Below, piece after piece: positions 1-6,879 of a stretch of 7,303 nucleotides of DNA; within the stretch, counting starts at the first letter, position 1; each line of letters opens with the position of its first letter. The stretch is from an uncultured Collinsella sp. (GTDB lineage Bacteria > Actinomycetota > Coriobacteriia > Coriobacteriales > Coriobacteriaceae), in the NCBI GenBank assembly GCA_902464485.1, contig CABQJJ010000085.1, positions 1-7,303 on the forward strand. Direction: 5' to 3'. Both the position numbers and the translations under genes were made by a program. The notes beneath the pieces are model-generated. The model saw only the letters and a program-made list of their open reading frames with translations. It did no database searches and was not told the DNA's origin.

Positions 1-144
1 GTCCAAGCCGTGCGCCGCGCCGCCGGCATCGAGCTTTCGGCCGCGCTTGCGCACGAGCTCGAGGGCGTGCAGATTCCTAAGTTTGCCACGGACGAGTATT
101 CCTGCCGCCGCGTGCCCGGCGTCGATTCTAGCGAGGTGCGCTAA
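1..144 (+). CDS. C-terminal fragment of an unidentified protein upstream of the molybdenum hydroxylase
   Basis: This is an open frame of 47 codons running in from the left edge of the window and ending at TAA 142-144. The A of the stop codon is the first base of the next gene's ATG, so the two genes are almost certainly co-transcribed and probably translationally coupled. The visible tail begins VQAVRRAAGIELSAALAHEL and ends in SSEVR; it contains no motif I can assign. By analogy with the E. coli ygfM-xdhD pair, an FAD-binding subunit would be the expected partner of the following protein, which itself lacks an FAD domain. However, the Asp-Arg-Gly-Ser...Tyr-Lys-Arg pattern that I recall near the end of YgfM is not visible here. 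It could equally be another enzyme of a purine or selenium-dependent hydroxylase cluster. The reading frame is well supported; the function is unknown. Confidence 0.7.
   Translation, partial: VQAVRRAAGIELSAALAHELEGVQIPKFATDEYSCRRVPGVDSSEVR
133..136 (+). promoter_or_regulatory. Shine-Dalgarno of the molybdenum hydroxylase gene
   Basis: GAGG lies seven bases before the ATG at 144, inside the last codons of the upstream gene. It supports that ATG as the true start and fits coupled translation across the one-base stop/start overlap. Confidence 0.6.
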
Positions 145-2975
145 TGGCTGCCAAACTCATCGATCTTTCCTTTACGCTCAACGGCCGCAAGGTCAAGGTT
201 CAGATTGCCCCCGACACCATGCTCTTTGCGCTGCTGCGCGAGCAGGGCTGCGCGTCGGTGCGCTGCGCCTGCGAAACCACCAACTGCGGTTTGTGCACGG
301 TGTGGCTCGACGGCGACCCGGTGCTGAGCTGCTCGGTTCCCGCCGCCCGCGTTGAGGGCCACACCATCACCACGCTTGAGGGTCTCAAGGCCGAGTCCGA
401 GTCGCTCGCCCGTGCGATGGCTTCCGAAGGTGCCGAGCAGTGCGGTTTTTGCGCCCCCGGCCTCATCATGAACGTGCTGGCGCTTGCCCGCGCCGCCAAG
501 GAGGACCCGAGCCTCGTCGCCACGCGCGAGGAGCTGTCGCGCCAGCTTGCCGGCAACCTGTGTCGCTGCAGCGGCTATGAGAGCCAGCTGCGCGCCATCG
601 TCCGCTTCCTCAACGAATCTGGCGTACAGGTGGGCTTTGAGATGCCCGAGCTGCCGATTAACGACACCAGCTCTGACGGGGTCTCCTACAGGCAGATCAC
701 CCACAAGCAGCCCAAGAAGGACTCGAAGGCCCTGCTCGAGGGCCGTCCCGTCTACACGGGCGATATGGTGCCCGTCGGCGCGCTCGTCGTTAAGCTCAAG
801 CGCAGCCCGTATGCGCGTGCCAAGATTCGCTCCATCGATACGTCGCGTGCCCTGAAGGTGCCCGGCGTCGTGGGCGTCTACACCTACGAGGACGTGCCCA
901 AGCGCCGCTTTACCATCGCCGGCCAGAGCTACCCGCAGCCGAGTCCCTACGACCGCCTGATCCTCGAGAACCTCGTGCGCTATCAAAACGAGGAGGTGGC
1001 GATTGTCGCCGCCGAGACCGAGGAGGCCGCCGACAAGGCGCTCAAGCTCATCAAGGTCGACTACGAGGTGCTCGAGCCGCTGCTCGACTTTACCCAGGCA
1101 CTCGATAACGACATCGTGGTCCACCCCGAGGGCGACGTGACCTTTATGTTCCCGCAGGGCGGCGACGTCCCGCGCAACCTGGTGTGCAGCGGTACCAGCG
1201 ATTACGGCGATCTGGAGGAGGCCTTCGCCCAGAGCGACATCGTCTTTGAGCGCACCTACACCAGCCAGGCCACGCAGACCGCGCCCATGGAAACCTTCCG
1301 CGCCTTCGCGACAACCGACGCGTTCGGGCGCATCTCGGTGACCACCTCCACGCAGGTGCCCTTCCACGTGCGCCGCATGGTCGCGCAGTCGCTCGACATT
1401 CCGCAGTCGCAGGTGCAGGTCATTAAGCCGCGCATCGGCGGCGGCTTTGGCTCCAAACAGACGGGCTGCTGCGAGATCTTCGTGGCTTTCGTGACGCAGC
1501 AGACTGGCCGTCCGAGCTACTGCTGCTACACCCGTGAGGAGACCATCACTGCGGGCAACTCGCGCCACCAGATGCAGTTGACCGTTAAACTGGGCGCCAT
1601 GAACGACGGCACCATCACAGCTATCGATCTGCACACGCTGTCCAATGCCGGCGCGTACGGCGAACACGCCACCACGACGATCGGCCTATCGGGCCACAAG
1701 AGCCTGCCCATCTACAACCATGTGAAGGCGAGCCGCTTTAGCTGGGACGCCGTCTACACCAACACTAACCGCGGCGGCGCGTATCGCGGCTACGGTGCCA
1801 CCCAGGGCCAGTTTGCCGTGGAGAGCGCCGTCAACGAGCTCGCCGACATGCTGCACATGGACCCCGCCGACCTGCGCCTTAAGAACATCGTGCGCGAGGG
1901 CGAGATCATGCCGCAGTACTACAACGAAAAGCTCAACGCCTGCGCACTCGACCGCTGCCTGCTGCGCGCGATGGACATGATCGGTTGGCGCGACAAGCCG
2001 CTGGCCGTCGACCTGGGCGACCGCGTGCGTGCTCTGGGCTGTGCGCTCACCATGCAGGGCTCGGGCATTTCCAACGTTGATATCGCCGGCATCGACATGC
2101 GCCTGGAAGAGGACGGCTTCATTACCATCGGCACCGGCGCCACCGATAACGGCATGGGCGTCGACACGATCCTGGCGCAGATTGCCGCCGAGGAGCTGGG
2201 CGTGGAGAGCTCGCTGATCGTGGTGCGCGGCGTGGACACCGACGTGTCGCCGTTCGACGCCGGTTCGTACGCGAGCTCCGGTACCTACGTGACGGGCCTT
2301 GCCGCCAAGAACGCCGCGACCGAGCTGCGCGAGAAGATTTGCGCCAAGGCCGCTCAGATGTGGGACGTTGACGCCGCCGACGTGGTCTTCGACGGCCAGT
2401 ACGTGCGCCTGTCCGACGAGCGTGCCGCGCGTGAGCAGAACCGCTACCTCACGCTGCGCGACTTTGCCAACCTGTGCGTCAAGAACATCGCGGGCGGCGA
2501 CGCGCTCACCTCGCATGCCTCTGCCTGCCTGCCCGTTTCGCCTCCGCCGTTTATGGCCGGCATTGCCGAGGTCGAGGTCGACAAGGCCACCGGCAAGGTG
2601 ACTGTGGTGGACTATGCGGCGGCTGTGGACTGCGGCACCGTGATCAACGAGGCGCTCGCGCGCGTCCAGGCCGAGGGCGGCATTGCCCAGGGTATCGGCC
2701 ATGCGCTCTATGAGATTGTCGAGCACGACGACCGCGGCCGCCTGCGCACCGGCAACTTTATGAGCTACAAGCTGCCCACGCGCCTGGATATCGGCAGTAT
2801 TCGCGTGGCCTTTGAGCCGAGCTACGAGCCTACGGGCCCGTTTGGCGCCAAGTCGATCGGCGAGGTCGTCATCAACACGCCGCTCGCCGCCGTTGCCTCG
2901 GCCGTGGCGCACGCCACCGGCCACCAGGTTCGATCGCTGCCGATCACGCCCGAGAAGGCCCTGCTGGGGGAGTAG
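144..2975 (+). CDS. xdhD: XdhD-like molybdenum hydroxylase, fused [2Fe-2S] and molybdopterin-binding subunit
   Basis: The 943-residue protein is a xanthine dehydrogenase-family oxidoreductase expected to hydroxylate a purine or similar N-heterocycle in the cytoplasm. Residues 1-75 form a ferredoxin-like domain with cluster ligands C43, C48, C51 and C63. Residues 80-160 form the second [2Fe-2S] domain with C100-x2-C103 and C140-x-C142. A linker leads to the hammerhead domain (from about residue 199) and two molybdopterin-binding domains. These show GGGFGSK (432-438), GAYRGYG (545-551), ASSGT (710-714) and GAKSIGE (901-907). E907 aligns with the catalytic glutamate of xanthine dehydrogenases, and R548 with their substrate-orienting arginine. 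No FAD domain is present, so a separate flavin subunit is expected. The domain order, length and many sequence stretches match E. coli XdhD (956 residues, called a probable hypoxanthine oxidase or selenate reductase subunit). Selenium dependence is typical of that cluster but cannot be judged from this gene. Substrate is uncertain; the family is certain. Confidence 0.93.
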   Translation: MAAKLIDLSFTLNGRKVKVQIAPDTMLFALLREQGCASVRCACETTNCGLCTVWLDGDPVLSCSVPAARVEGHTITTLEGLKAESESLARAMASEGAEQCGFCAPGLIMNVLALARAAKEDPSLVATREELSRQLAGNLCRCSGYESQLRAIVRFLNESGVQVGFEMPELPINDTSSDGVSYRQITHKQPKKDSKALLEGRPVYTGDMVPVGALVVKLKRSPYARAKIRSIDTSRALKVPGVVGVYTYEDVPKRRFTIAGQSYPQPSPYDRLILENLVRYQNEEVAIVAAETEEAADKALKLIKVDYEVLEPLLDFTQALDNDIVVHPEGDVTFMFPQGGDVPRNLVCSGTSDYGDLEEAFAQSDIVFERTYTSQATQTAPMETFRAFATTDAFGRISVTTSTQVPFHVRRMVAQSLDIPQSQVQVIKPRIGGGFGSKQTGCCEIFVAFVTQQTGRPSYCCYTREETITAGNSRHQMQLTVKLGAMNDGTITAIDLHTLSNAGAYGEHATTTIGLSGHKSLPIYNHVKASRFSWDAVYTNTNRGGAYRGYGATQGQFAVESAVNELADMLHMDPADLRLKNIVREGEIMPQYYNEKLNACALDRCLLRAMDMIGWRDKPLAVDLGDRVRALGCALTMQGSGISNVDIAGIDMRLEEDGFITIGTGATDNGMGVDTILAQIAAEELGVESSLIVVRGVDTDVSPFDAGSYASSGTYVTGLAAKNAATELREKICAKAAQMWDVDAADVVFDGQYVRLSDERAAREQNRYLTLRDFANLCVKNIAGGDALTSHASACLPVSPPPFMAGIAEVEVDKATGKVTVVDYAAAVDCGTVINEALARVQAEGGIAQGIGHALYEIVEHDDRGRLRTGNFMSYKLPTRLDIGSIRVAFEPSYEPTGPFGAKSIGEVVINTPLAAVASAVAHATGHQVRSLPITPEKALLGE

Positions 2976-3004
2976 CGGGGCAGCGAACAAGTCGTAATGG
3001 GCGG

Positions 3005-3028
3005 GGCGGGGCAACTCGTCCCGCCTTT
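3005..3028 (+). terminator. Probable intrinsic terminator after the molybdenum hydroxylase gene
   Basis: GGCGGGGC (3005-3012) pairs with GTCCCGCC (3018-3025). This gives an 8-bp stem with one G-U pair around the loop AACTC, followed by only three T residues. It sits 29 bases after the stop codon. The stem is strong but the T tract is weak, so termination may be partial or may need Rho. Confidence 0.55.
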
Positions 3029-3087
3029 CGCACTCGTGGTGAGGTCGTGAGCCTGTAAAACGTGTGCGTGCGCTTGCCGTTCGTATC

Positions 3088-3096
3088 TGCTATCAT
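3088..3096 (+). promoter_or_regulatory. Candidate extended -10 promoter for tRNA-Leu
   Basis: TGCTATCAT matches an extended -10 element (TG-n-TATCAT, five of six matches to TATAAT). It predicts a start near 3103, about 13 bases before the tRNA. No good -35 is found at 16-18 bases upstream. TTGCCG at 3074-3079 is only 11 bases away, too close to serve with this -10. Confidence 0.5.
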
Positions 3097-3115
3097 TCCT
3101 AGTCTGTGCGCTCAT

Positions 3116-3199
3116 GCGGGCGTGGCGGAATTGGTAGACGCGCCAGATTTAGGTTCTGGTGGGATTCCCGTGAAGGTTCGAGTCCTTTCGCCCGCACCA
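3116..3199 (+). tRNA. tRNA-Leu, anticodon UAG, with encoded CCA
   Basis: The acceptor strands GCGGGCG (3116-3122) and CGCCCGC (3189-3195) pair over all seven positions. They are followed by discriminator A and an encoded CCA (3197-3199). The D-loop contains TTGGTAGA. The anticodon stem CCAGA/TCTGG (3143-3147 and 3155-3159) encloses the loop TTTAGGT with anticodon TAG at 3150-3152, which reads CUA and, by wobble, other CUN leucine codons. The T arm carries the TTCGAGT loop. A long variable arm (about 3160-3171) marks it as class II, as expected for leucine. The tRNA is 84 bases with CCA. No strong terminator follows before tig, 91 bases downstream. Confidence 0.97.
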
Positions 3200-3236
3200 A
3201 CGCATCTGCGTCGGCCCTGGCCGTCGCGACACTTTG

Positions 3237-3266
3237 TTGCATAAAGGTACCAGCACCTCAGATAAG
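3237..3266 (+). promoter_or_regulatory. Weak candidate promoter for tig
   Basis: TTGCAT (3237-3242) and GATAAG (3261-3266) are separated by 18 bases and resemble a sigma-70-type -35/-10 pair with three and four consensus matches. This would start transcription near 3273, giving a leader of about 18 bases that still includes the ribosome binding site. Read-through from the tRNA gene is the alternative. Confidence 0.3.
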
Positions 3267-3278
3267 CTGGGCAGTATG

Positions 3279-3284
3279 AGGAGG
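3279..3284 (+). promoter_or_regulatory. Shine-Dalgarno that fixes the TTG start of tig
   Basis: AGGAGG is a perfect ribosome binding site. It is six bases before TTG 3291, only three before GTG 3288, and downstream of ATG 3276. The spacing therefore favours TTG 3291 and argues against the upstream in-frame TTG 3234 and ATG 3276. Confidence 0.8.
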
Positions 3285-3290
3285 AACGTG

Positions 3291-4589
3291 TTGAACATCA
3301 CCGCTTCTGACGTCAAGGACGCCAAGCTCACCGCTACGGTCACCATCCCGGCCGCCGACGTCGACGCCGCGATCAAGAAGGCCTACAAGGACACCGCCAA
3401 GAAGTACCGCTTCCCGGGCTTCCGTGCCGGTAAGGCTCCCCGTCCGGTCATCGACTCCGCACTTGGCGCCGAGGCTACCCTCGCTCAGGCCACCAACGAC
3501 CTGATCGCCGCCAACGAGCCCGCCGTCCTCAACGAGCTGGACATCGTCCCCACCAAGCACGGTGACTACAAGGAGCTCGACCTCGCCAAGGATCACGAGG
3601 ACTACACCTACACCGTCGAGTTCTCCCTGCGTCCTGCTGCCGAGCTCTCCTCCTTCGACGCCGTCGAGATCGAGATGCCTCCCGCGGAGGTCACCGAGTC
3701 CGAGATCAACAACCAGGTCGAGATGCTCCTCAACTACCGTGCCACCTTCGAGGACGTCGAGGGTCGCGCCGTCGAGGCCGAGGACTACGTTACCGTCGAC
3801 CTCAAGGCCGTCGAGAACGCCGACAACTTCGCCGCCGAGGGCCGCATGCTCATCGCCGGTAGCGACAGCAACCCCAAGGAGTTCAACGAGGCCCTGATCG
3901 GCGCCAACGTTGACGACGTCAAGTCCGTCACCTGGACCGACGAGGTCGAGGAGGGCGAGGAGGCCGAGACCCACACCGTCGAGGTCACCGTCAAGGGCAT
4001 CAAGGTCCGCAACACCCCCGAGCTCACCGACGAGCTCGTCAAGTCCGACTTTGGCTTCGACAGCATCGACGCTATGCGCGACGCCATCAAGATCGAGATC
4101 GAGCAGGACAAGGCTTCCCGCCTCCCGGCCGAGAAGGAGAACCGCTGCGTCGCCGCTCTCGCCGAGCGTCTGCAGCTCGACGAGATGGACGCCGACTACG
4201 AGCAGTCCGTCTTTGAGGAGCTTGGCCAGAACTTCCTGTCCAACCTCGCTGCCCGCGGCATGACCCTCGACACCTGGCTGCCGGCTTCCGGCCTGACCAT
4301 GGAGCAGTTCATCGGCGACCTGCATAAGCAGGCCAACGACGTTGCCCGTGAGTCCCTGGCTCTGGACGCCCTCGCCCGCGAGCTCAAGATCGAGGTCACC
4401 GAGGACGACATCAACGCCGAGTTCGAGAAGGCCGGCGTCAAGGACGTCGAGGCTTCTAAGGCCGAGTTCATCGCCGATGGCCGCATGCCTGCCGTCCGCG
4501 AGTCCATCCGTCGCTCCAAGGCCGTCGACCACCTGGTCGAGAACGCTAAGGTGACCGAGGTCGACGAGACCGCCAAGGACGCCGAGTAA
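3291..4589 (+). CDS. tig: Trigger factor, ribosome-associated chaperone and prolyl isomerase
   Basis: Trigger factor binds the large ribosomal subunit near the exit tunnel and shields emerging chains. With TTG 3291 as start it is 432 residues, normal for the family, and begins (M)NITASDVKDAK. Residues 1-115 are the ribosome-binding domain, with the signature GFRAGKAP at 43-50 holding the docking loop. Residues about 155-240 form the FKBP-like isomerase domain (VEGRAVEAEDYVTVD onward). The rest is the helical chaperone domain. The C-terminal end is acidic. Codons end in C far more often than in the neighbours (Phe almost always TTC, Val mostly GTC), as expected of an abundantly translated protein. 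It heads the tig-clpP-clpX order seen in many bacteria. Start codons further upstream would add residues unlike the family and ignore the ribosome binding site. Confidence 0.97.
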   Translation: MNITASDVKDAKLTATVTIPAADVDAAIKKAYKDTAKKYRFPGFRAGKAPRPVIDSALGAEATLAQATNDLIAANEPAVLNELDIVPTKHGDYKELDLAKDHEDYTYTVEFSLRPAAELSSFDAVEIEMPPAEVTESEINNQVEMLLNYRATFEDVEGRAVEAEDYVTVDLKAVENADNFAAEGRMLIAGSDSNPKEFNEALIGANVDDVKSVTWTDEVEEGEEAETHTVEVTVKGIKVRNTPELTDELVKSDFGFDSIDAMRDAIKIEIEQDKASRLPAEKENRCVAALAERLQLDEMDADYEQSVFEELGQNFLSNLAARGMTLDTWLPASGLTMEQFIGDLHKQANDVARESLALDALARELKIEVTEDDINAEFEKAGVKDVEASKAEFIADGRMPAVRESIRRSKAVDHLVENAKVTEVDETAKDAE

Positions 4590-4646
4590 TTCTCGCCACC
4601 TTGCCCGCGAGCGCTTGCGTGCGCCCGCGATGGGGTAAAGTTATAC

Positions 4647-4660
4647 ACCGGTTATCCGGT
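4647..4660 (+). repeat. Short palindrome upstream of clpP
   Basis: ACCGG, TTAT, CCGGT gives five perfect base pairs around a four-base loop. It overlaps the end of an AT-rich stretch (TAAAGTTATACA, 4636-4647) that could hold a -10 element. It may be an operator or a small RNA hairpin; the sequence alone does not decide. Confidence 0.4.
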
Positions 4661-4665
4661 TGCTT

Positions 4666-4713
4666 CGTACGGTGCCAGCCAATGCATAGCATGCGGGCAC
4701 CGTACGTTTATCT
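4666..4713 (+). terminator. Inverted repeat between tig and clpP, possible terminator or regulatory hairpin
   Basis: CGTACGGTGCC (4666-4676) and GGCACCGTACG (4696-4706) are perfect 11-bp arms around a 19-base loop. That loop contains a further GCAT/ATGC pair (4684-4687 and 4691-4694). TTTATCT follows, which resembles a short terminator tail. If it works as a terminator, clpP needs its own promoter or is fed by read-through. The long loop makes this less certain than the terminator after clpX. Confidence 0.5.
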
Positions 4714-4742
4714 AGAACCAATTTGGTCCGCAAGAGAGAAAT

Positions 4743-4746
4743 GGAG
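4743..4746 (+). promoter_or_regulatory. Shine-Dalgarno favouring clpP start at 4753
   Basis: GGAG lies six bases before ATG 4753. The in-frame ATG 4741 overlaps this site and has only a poor AGAGAG two bases before it. ATG 4747 has the same AGAGAG eight bases upstream and remains possible. Confidence 0.55.
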
Positions 4747-4752
4747 ATGCGT

Positions 4753-5373
4753 ATGATCGCCAAGTTCGATTCCGCCCTCGTGCCATACGTTATCGAGCAG
4801 ACGCCGCGCGGCGAGCGCAGCTACGATATCTATTCGCGCCTGCTCAACGACCGCATCATCTTCTTGGGCGAGGAGATCAACTCCGTCAGCGCCAATCTGG
4901 TCGTTGCCCAGCTGCTGCATCTTGAAAGCCAGGATGCCGAGAAGGATATCTCGCTCTACATCAATTCGCCCGGTGGCGAGGTTTACTCCGGCCTGGCGAT
5001 TCTGGACACCATGAACTTCATCAAGCCGCAGGTCTCCACCATCTGCGTCGGTATGGCCGCGTCCATGGCCGCCGTGTTGCTTTCGGCCGGCGCCAAGGGC
5101 AAGCGCTTCTGCCTGCCGCACTCCAAGGTCATGATTCACCAGCCCAGCGGCGGTGCCCAGGGCCAGCAGACCGAGATTGAGATCGTGGCCGAGGAGATCA
5201 AGAAGACCCGCCGCGAGCTCAACCAGATCCTGTCCGACGCCTCGGGCCAGCCCATCGAGAAGGTCCAGGCCGATACCGAGCGCGACAACTACCTGACCGC
5301 TGCCGAGGCCCTCGACTACGGTCTGATTGACCGCATTGTCACCTCGCGCGATCTCGCCGCGAAGGACGCCTAG
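4753..5373 (+). CDS. clpP: ATP-dependent Clp protease, proteolytic subunit ClpP
   Basis: ClpP is a serine peptidase that assembles into a barrel of two seven-subunit rings. It degrades proteins delivered by ClpX or related unfoldases in the cytoplasm. From ATG 4753 it has 206 residues, the usual size. The catalytic triad is complete: S104 in GMAASMA, H129 in KVMIHQP, and D178 in TERDN. SPGG (72-75) supplies the oxyanion-hole glycines. The conserved N-terminal block VIEQTPRGERSYDIYSRLL (13-31) is intact, and the residues before it are likely a short removable propeptide. The C-terminal EALDYGLID fits the family. Starts at 4741 or 4747 would add four or two residues. It lies 163 bases after tig, with palindromes between, and one base before clpX. 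The two-gene clpP1-clpP2 arrangement of Streptomyces and Mycobacterium is not present here. Confidence 0.97.
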   Translation: MIAKFDSALVPYVIEQTPRGERSYDIYSRLLNDRIIFLGEEINSVSANLVVAQLLHLESQDAEKDISLYINSPGGEVYSGLAILDTMNFIKPQVSTICVGMAASMAAVLLSAGAKGKRFCLPHSKVMIHQPSGGAQGQQTEIEIVAEEIKKTRRELNQILSDASGQPIEKVQADTERDNYLTAAEALDYGLIDRIVTSRDLAAKDA

Positions 5374-5374
5374 G

Positions 5375-6784
5375 ATGGCCGGTAACATGCAGGACAATTT
5401 CGACGAGAACGGTAACCCCATCCGCTGCTCCTTCTGCGGAAAAGAGCAGGGTCAGGTTCGTCGCCTTGTTAAGGGTCCGACCAATATCTTTATCTGCGAC
5501 GAGTGCGTCGCCGCCTGCTCCGAGATTTTGGAGGAGTCGCTGGCTTCGGACTTTATGGACGCTGCCCGCAACGGCAAGCTGCCGGGTTTCCTCAACGATC
5601 ACGGTCAGGCTGCGTCCCAGCCTGCTATGGATCCCGAGGCCGAGGGCTTTGAGCTCGAGGACGACGCCCGTCAGGTCATTACGCATGTGCCGACGCCGCA
5701 TGAGATCTATGACGAGCTTTCGGCCTATGTCATGGGCCAGGAAGACGCCAAGCGCGCCATGTCGGTTGCCGTGTACAACCACTATCGTCGCGTGATCGAG
5801 GGCGGCGCCGCGCTTTCGGCCTTTGACGACGGTTTGGACTCGCAGCTCGACGATGATATGGACGAGGTGGAGCTCGCCAAGTCCAACATTTTGCTGCTCG
5901 GTCCCACCGGTACCGGTAAGACCCTGCTGGCCCAGACGCTTGCACGCATCCTCGAGGTGCCGTTTGCCATCGCCGACGCCACCGCGCTCACCGAGGCCGG
6001 TTACGTGGGCGAGGACGTGGAGAACATCCTGCTCAAGCTCATCAACGCCGCCGACGGTGATATCGAGCGCGCGCAGGTTGGCATTATCTATGTCGATGAG
6101 ATCGACAAGATCGCCCGCAAGGCCGAGAATCTCTCCATTACCCGCGATGTTTCGGGCGAGGGCGTTCAGCAGGCGCTGCTTAAGATTCTTGAGGGCACGG
6201 TTGCAAGCGTTCCGCCCACCGGCGGCCGCAAGCATCCCCAGCAGGAGCTGCTGCAGATCGACACGACCAACATCCTGTTTATCTGCGGCGGTGCCTTTGT
6301 GGGTCTGGACAAGATTATCGCCGACCGCGTGGGCAACAAGGGCGTAGGTTTTAACTCCGAGATTGCAGGCCCCACCTCGGTCGACGAGAACGATCTGCTG
6401 CGCCAGGTGCTCCCGCAGGACCTCAACGCCTTTGGCATGATCCCCGAGTTCGTGGGCCGTACGCCTGTCGTCACCCAGACGCAGGCGCTCGACGAGGACG
6501 ACCTGGTGTCGATCCTGACTGAGCCCAAGAACGCCGTGGTGCGCCAGTACCGCAAGATGTTCCAGCTCGAGGACGTTGAGCTTGAGTTTGAGGACGCCGC
6601 CCTGCACGAGATTGCCCGTATGGCGCTCGCCCGCAAGACCGGCGCCCGCGGCCTGCGCTCCATTTGCGAGGACGTGCTGCAGCAGACGATGTTCGACCTT
6701 CCCAGCGAGGAGGGCGTCGCCAAAGTCATCGTGACCGAAGCGGCCGTAAAGGGCGAAGAGCAGCCCCAACGCATCTACGGCTAA
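5375..6784 (+). CDS. clpX: ATP-dependent Clp protease, ATP-binding unfoldase ClpX
   Basis: ClpX forms a six-subunit AAA+ ring that unfolds substrates and threads them into ClpP. The 469-residue protein starts with a zinc-binding domain using C18-x2-C21 and C41-x2-C44. It then has Walker A GPTGTGKT (176-183), pore loop GYVG (209-212), Walker B IIYVDEID (237-244), second pore loop around RDVSGEG (257-263) and RKH loop (285-287). The ClpP-docking loop reads VGF (324-326) instead of the E. coli IGF. The arginine finger is R362 in PEFVGR, and sensor 2 is GARGLR (423-428). It is about 45 residues longer than E. coli ClpX. The extra length is mainly in the linker after the zinc domain and in an acidic stretch (151-166) before Walker A. 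AAGGA (5362-5366) lies eight bases before ATG 5375, which begins one base after the clpP stop, indicating a coupled pair. ATG 5387 is a less likely start. Confidence 0.98.
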   Translation: MAGNMQDNFDENGNPIRCSFCGKEQGQVRRLVKGPTNIFICDECVAACSEILEESLASDFMDAARNGKLPGFLNDHGQAASQPAMDPEAEGFELEDDARQVITHVPTPHEIYDELSAYVMGQEDAKRAMSVAVYNHYRRVIEGGAALSAFDDGLDSQLDDDMDEVELAKSNILLLGPTGTGKTLLAQTLARILEVPFAIADATALTEAGYVGEDVENILLKLINAADGDIERAQVGIIYVDEIDKIARKAENLSITRDVSGEGVQQALLKILEGTVASVPPTGGRKHPQQELLQIDTTNILFICGGAFVGLDKIIADRVGNKGVGFNSEIAGPTSVDENDLLRQVLPQDLNAFGMIPEFVGRTPVVTQTQALDEDDLVSILTEPKNAVVRQYRKMFQLEDVELEFEDAALHEIARMALARKTGARGLRSICEDVLQQTMFDLPSEEGVAKVIVTEAAVKGEEQPQRIYG

Positions 6785-6805
6785 ACCTGCCTAAAACGTG
6801 TTTGT

Positions 6806-6846
6806 AAATAGCCTCCGACCATTCGCGGTCGGAGGCTATTTTATAT
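6806..6846 (+). terminator. Strong intrinsic terminator after clpX
   Basis: A perfect 15-bp stem (6806-6820 with 6827-6841, arms containing TAGCCTCCGACC and its complement) encloses the loop ATTCGC and runs into TTTTATATAT. It begins 21 bases after the clpX stop and should end the tig-clpP-clpX transcript, separating it from valS. Confidence 0.93.
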
Positions 6847-6870
6847 ATACGCAATAACCCCAACTACCTG

Positions 6871-6879
6871 TGTTATTCT
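6871..6879 (+). promoter_or_regulatory. Candidate extended -10 promoter for valS
   Basis: TGTTATTCT fits TG-n-TATTCT, an extended -10 with five of six consensus matches. No clear -35 is seen. It would start transcription near 6886 and give valS a leader of about 185 bases that includes the whole nested palindrome. The remaining DNA from 6887 to 6935 shows nothing else I can name. Confidence 0.4.

Noticed and set aside
141..1667. Long minus-strand open frame opposite the molybdenum hydroxylase, with a similar one at 1686-3014
   Set aside because: These arise from strong C/G third-position bias in the real gene. Their translations are rich in Ala, Gly, His, Val and Arg with no recognisable motif and no start context.
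3200..3230. Terminator for the tRNA built on CGGCC-CT-GGCCG
   Set aside because: The stem closes at only four pairs with a usable loop and has no T tract after it, so it does not look like a functional terminator.
3062..3244. Short open frame covering the tRNA
   Set aside because: It runs straight through a complete tRNA-Leu and lacks a ribosome binding site.
3258..4532. Long minus-strand open frame opposite tig, with another opposite clpX at 5339-6769
   Set aside because: The + strand encodes complete, motif-bearing trigger factor and ClpX. The antisense products are low-complexity mirror frames (Leu-Gly-Val-Asp rich) with no family features.
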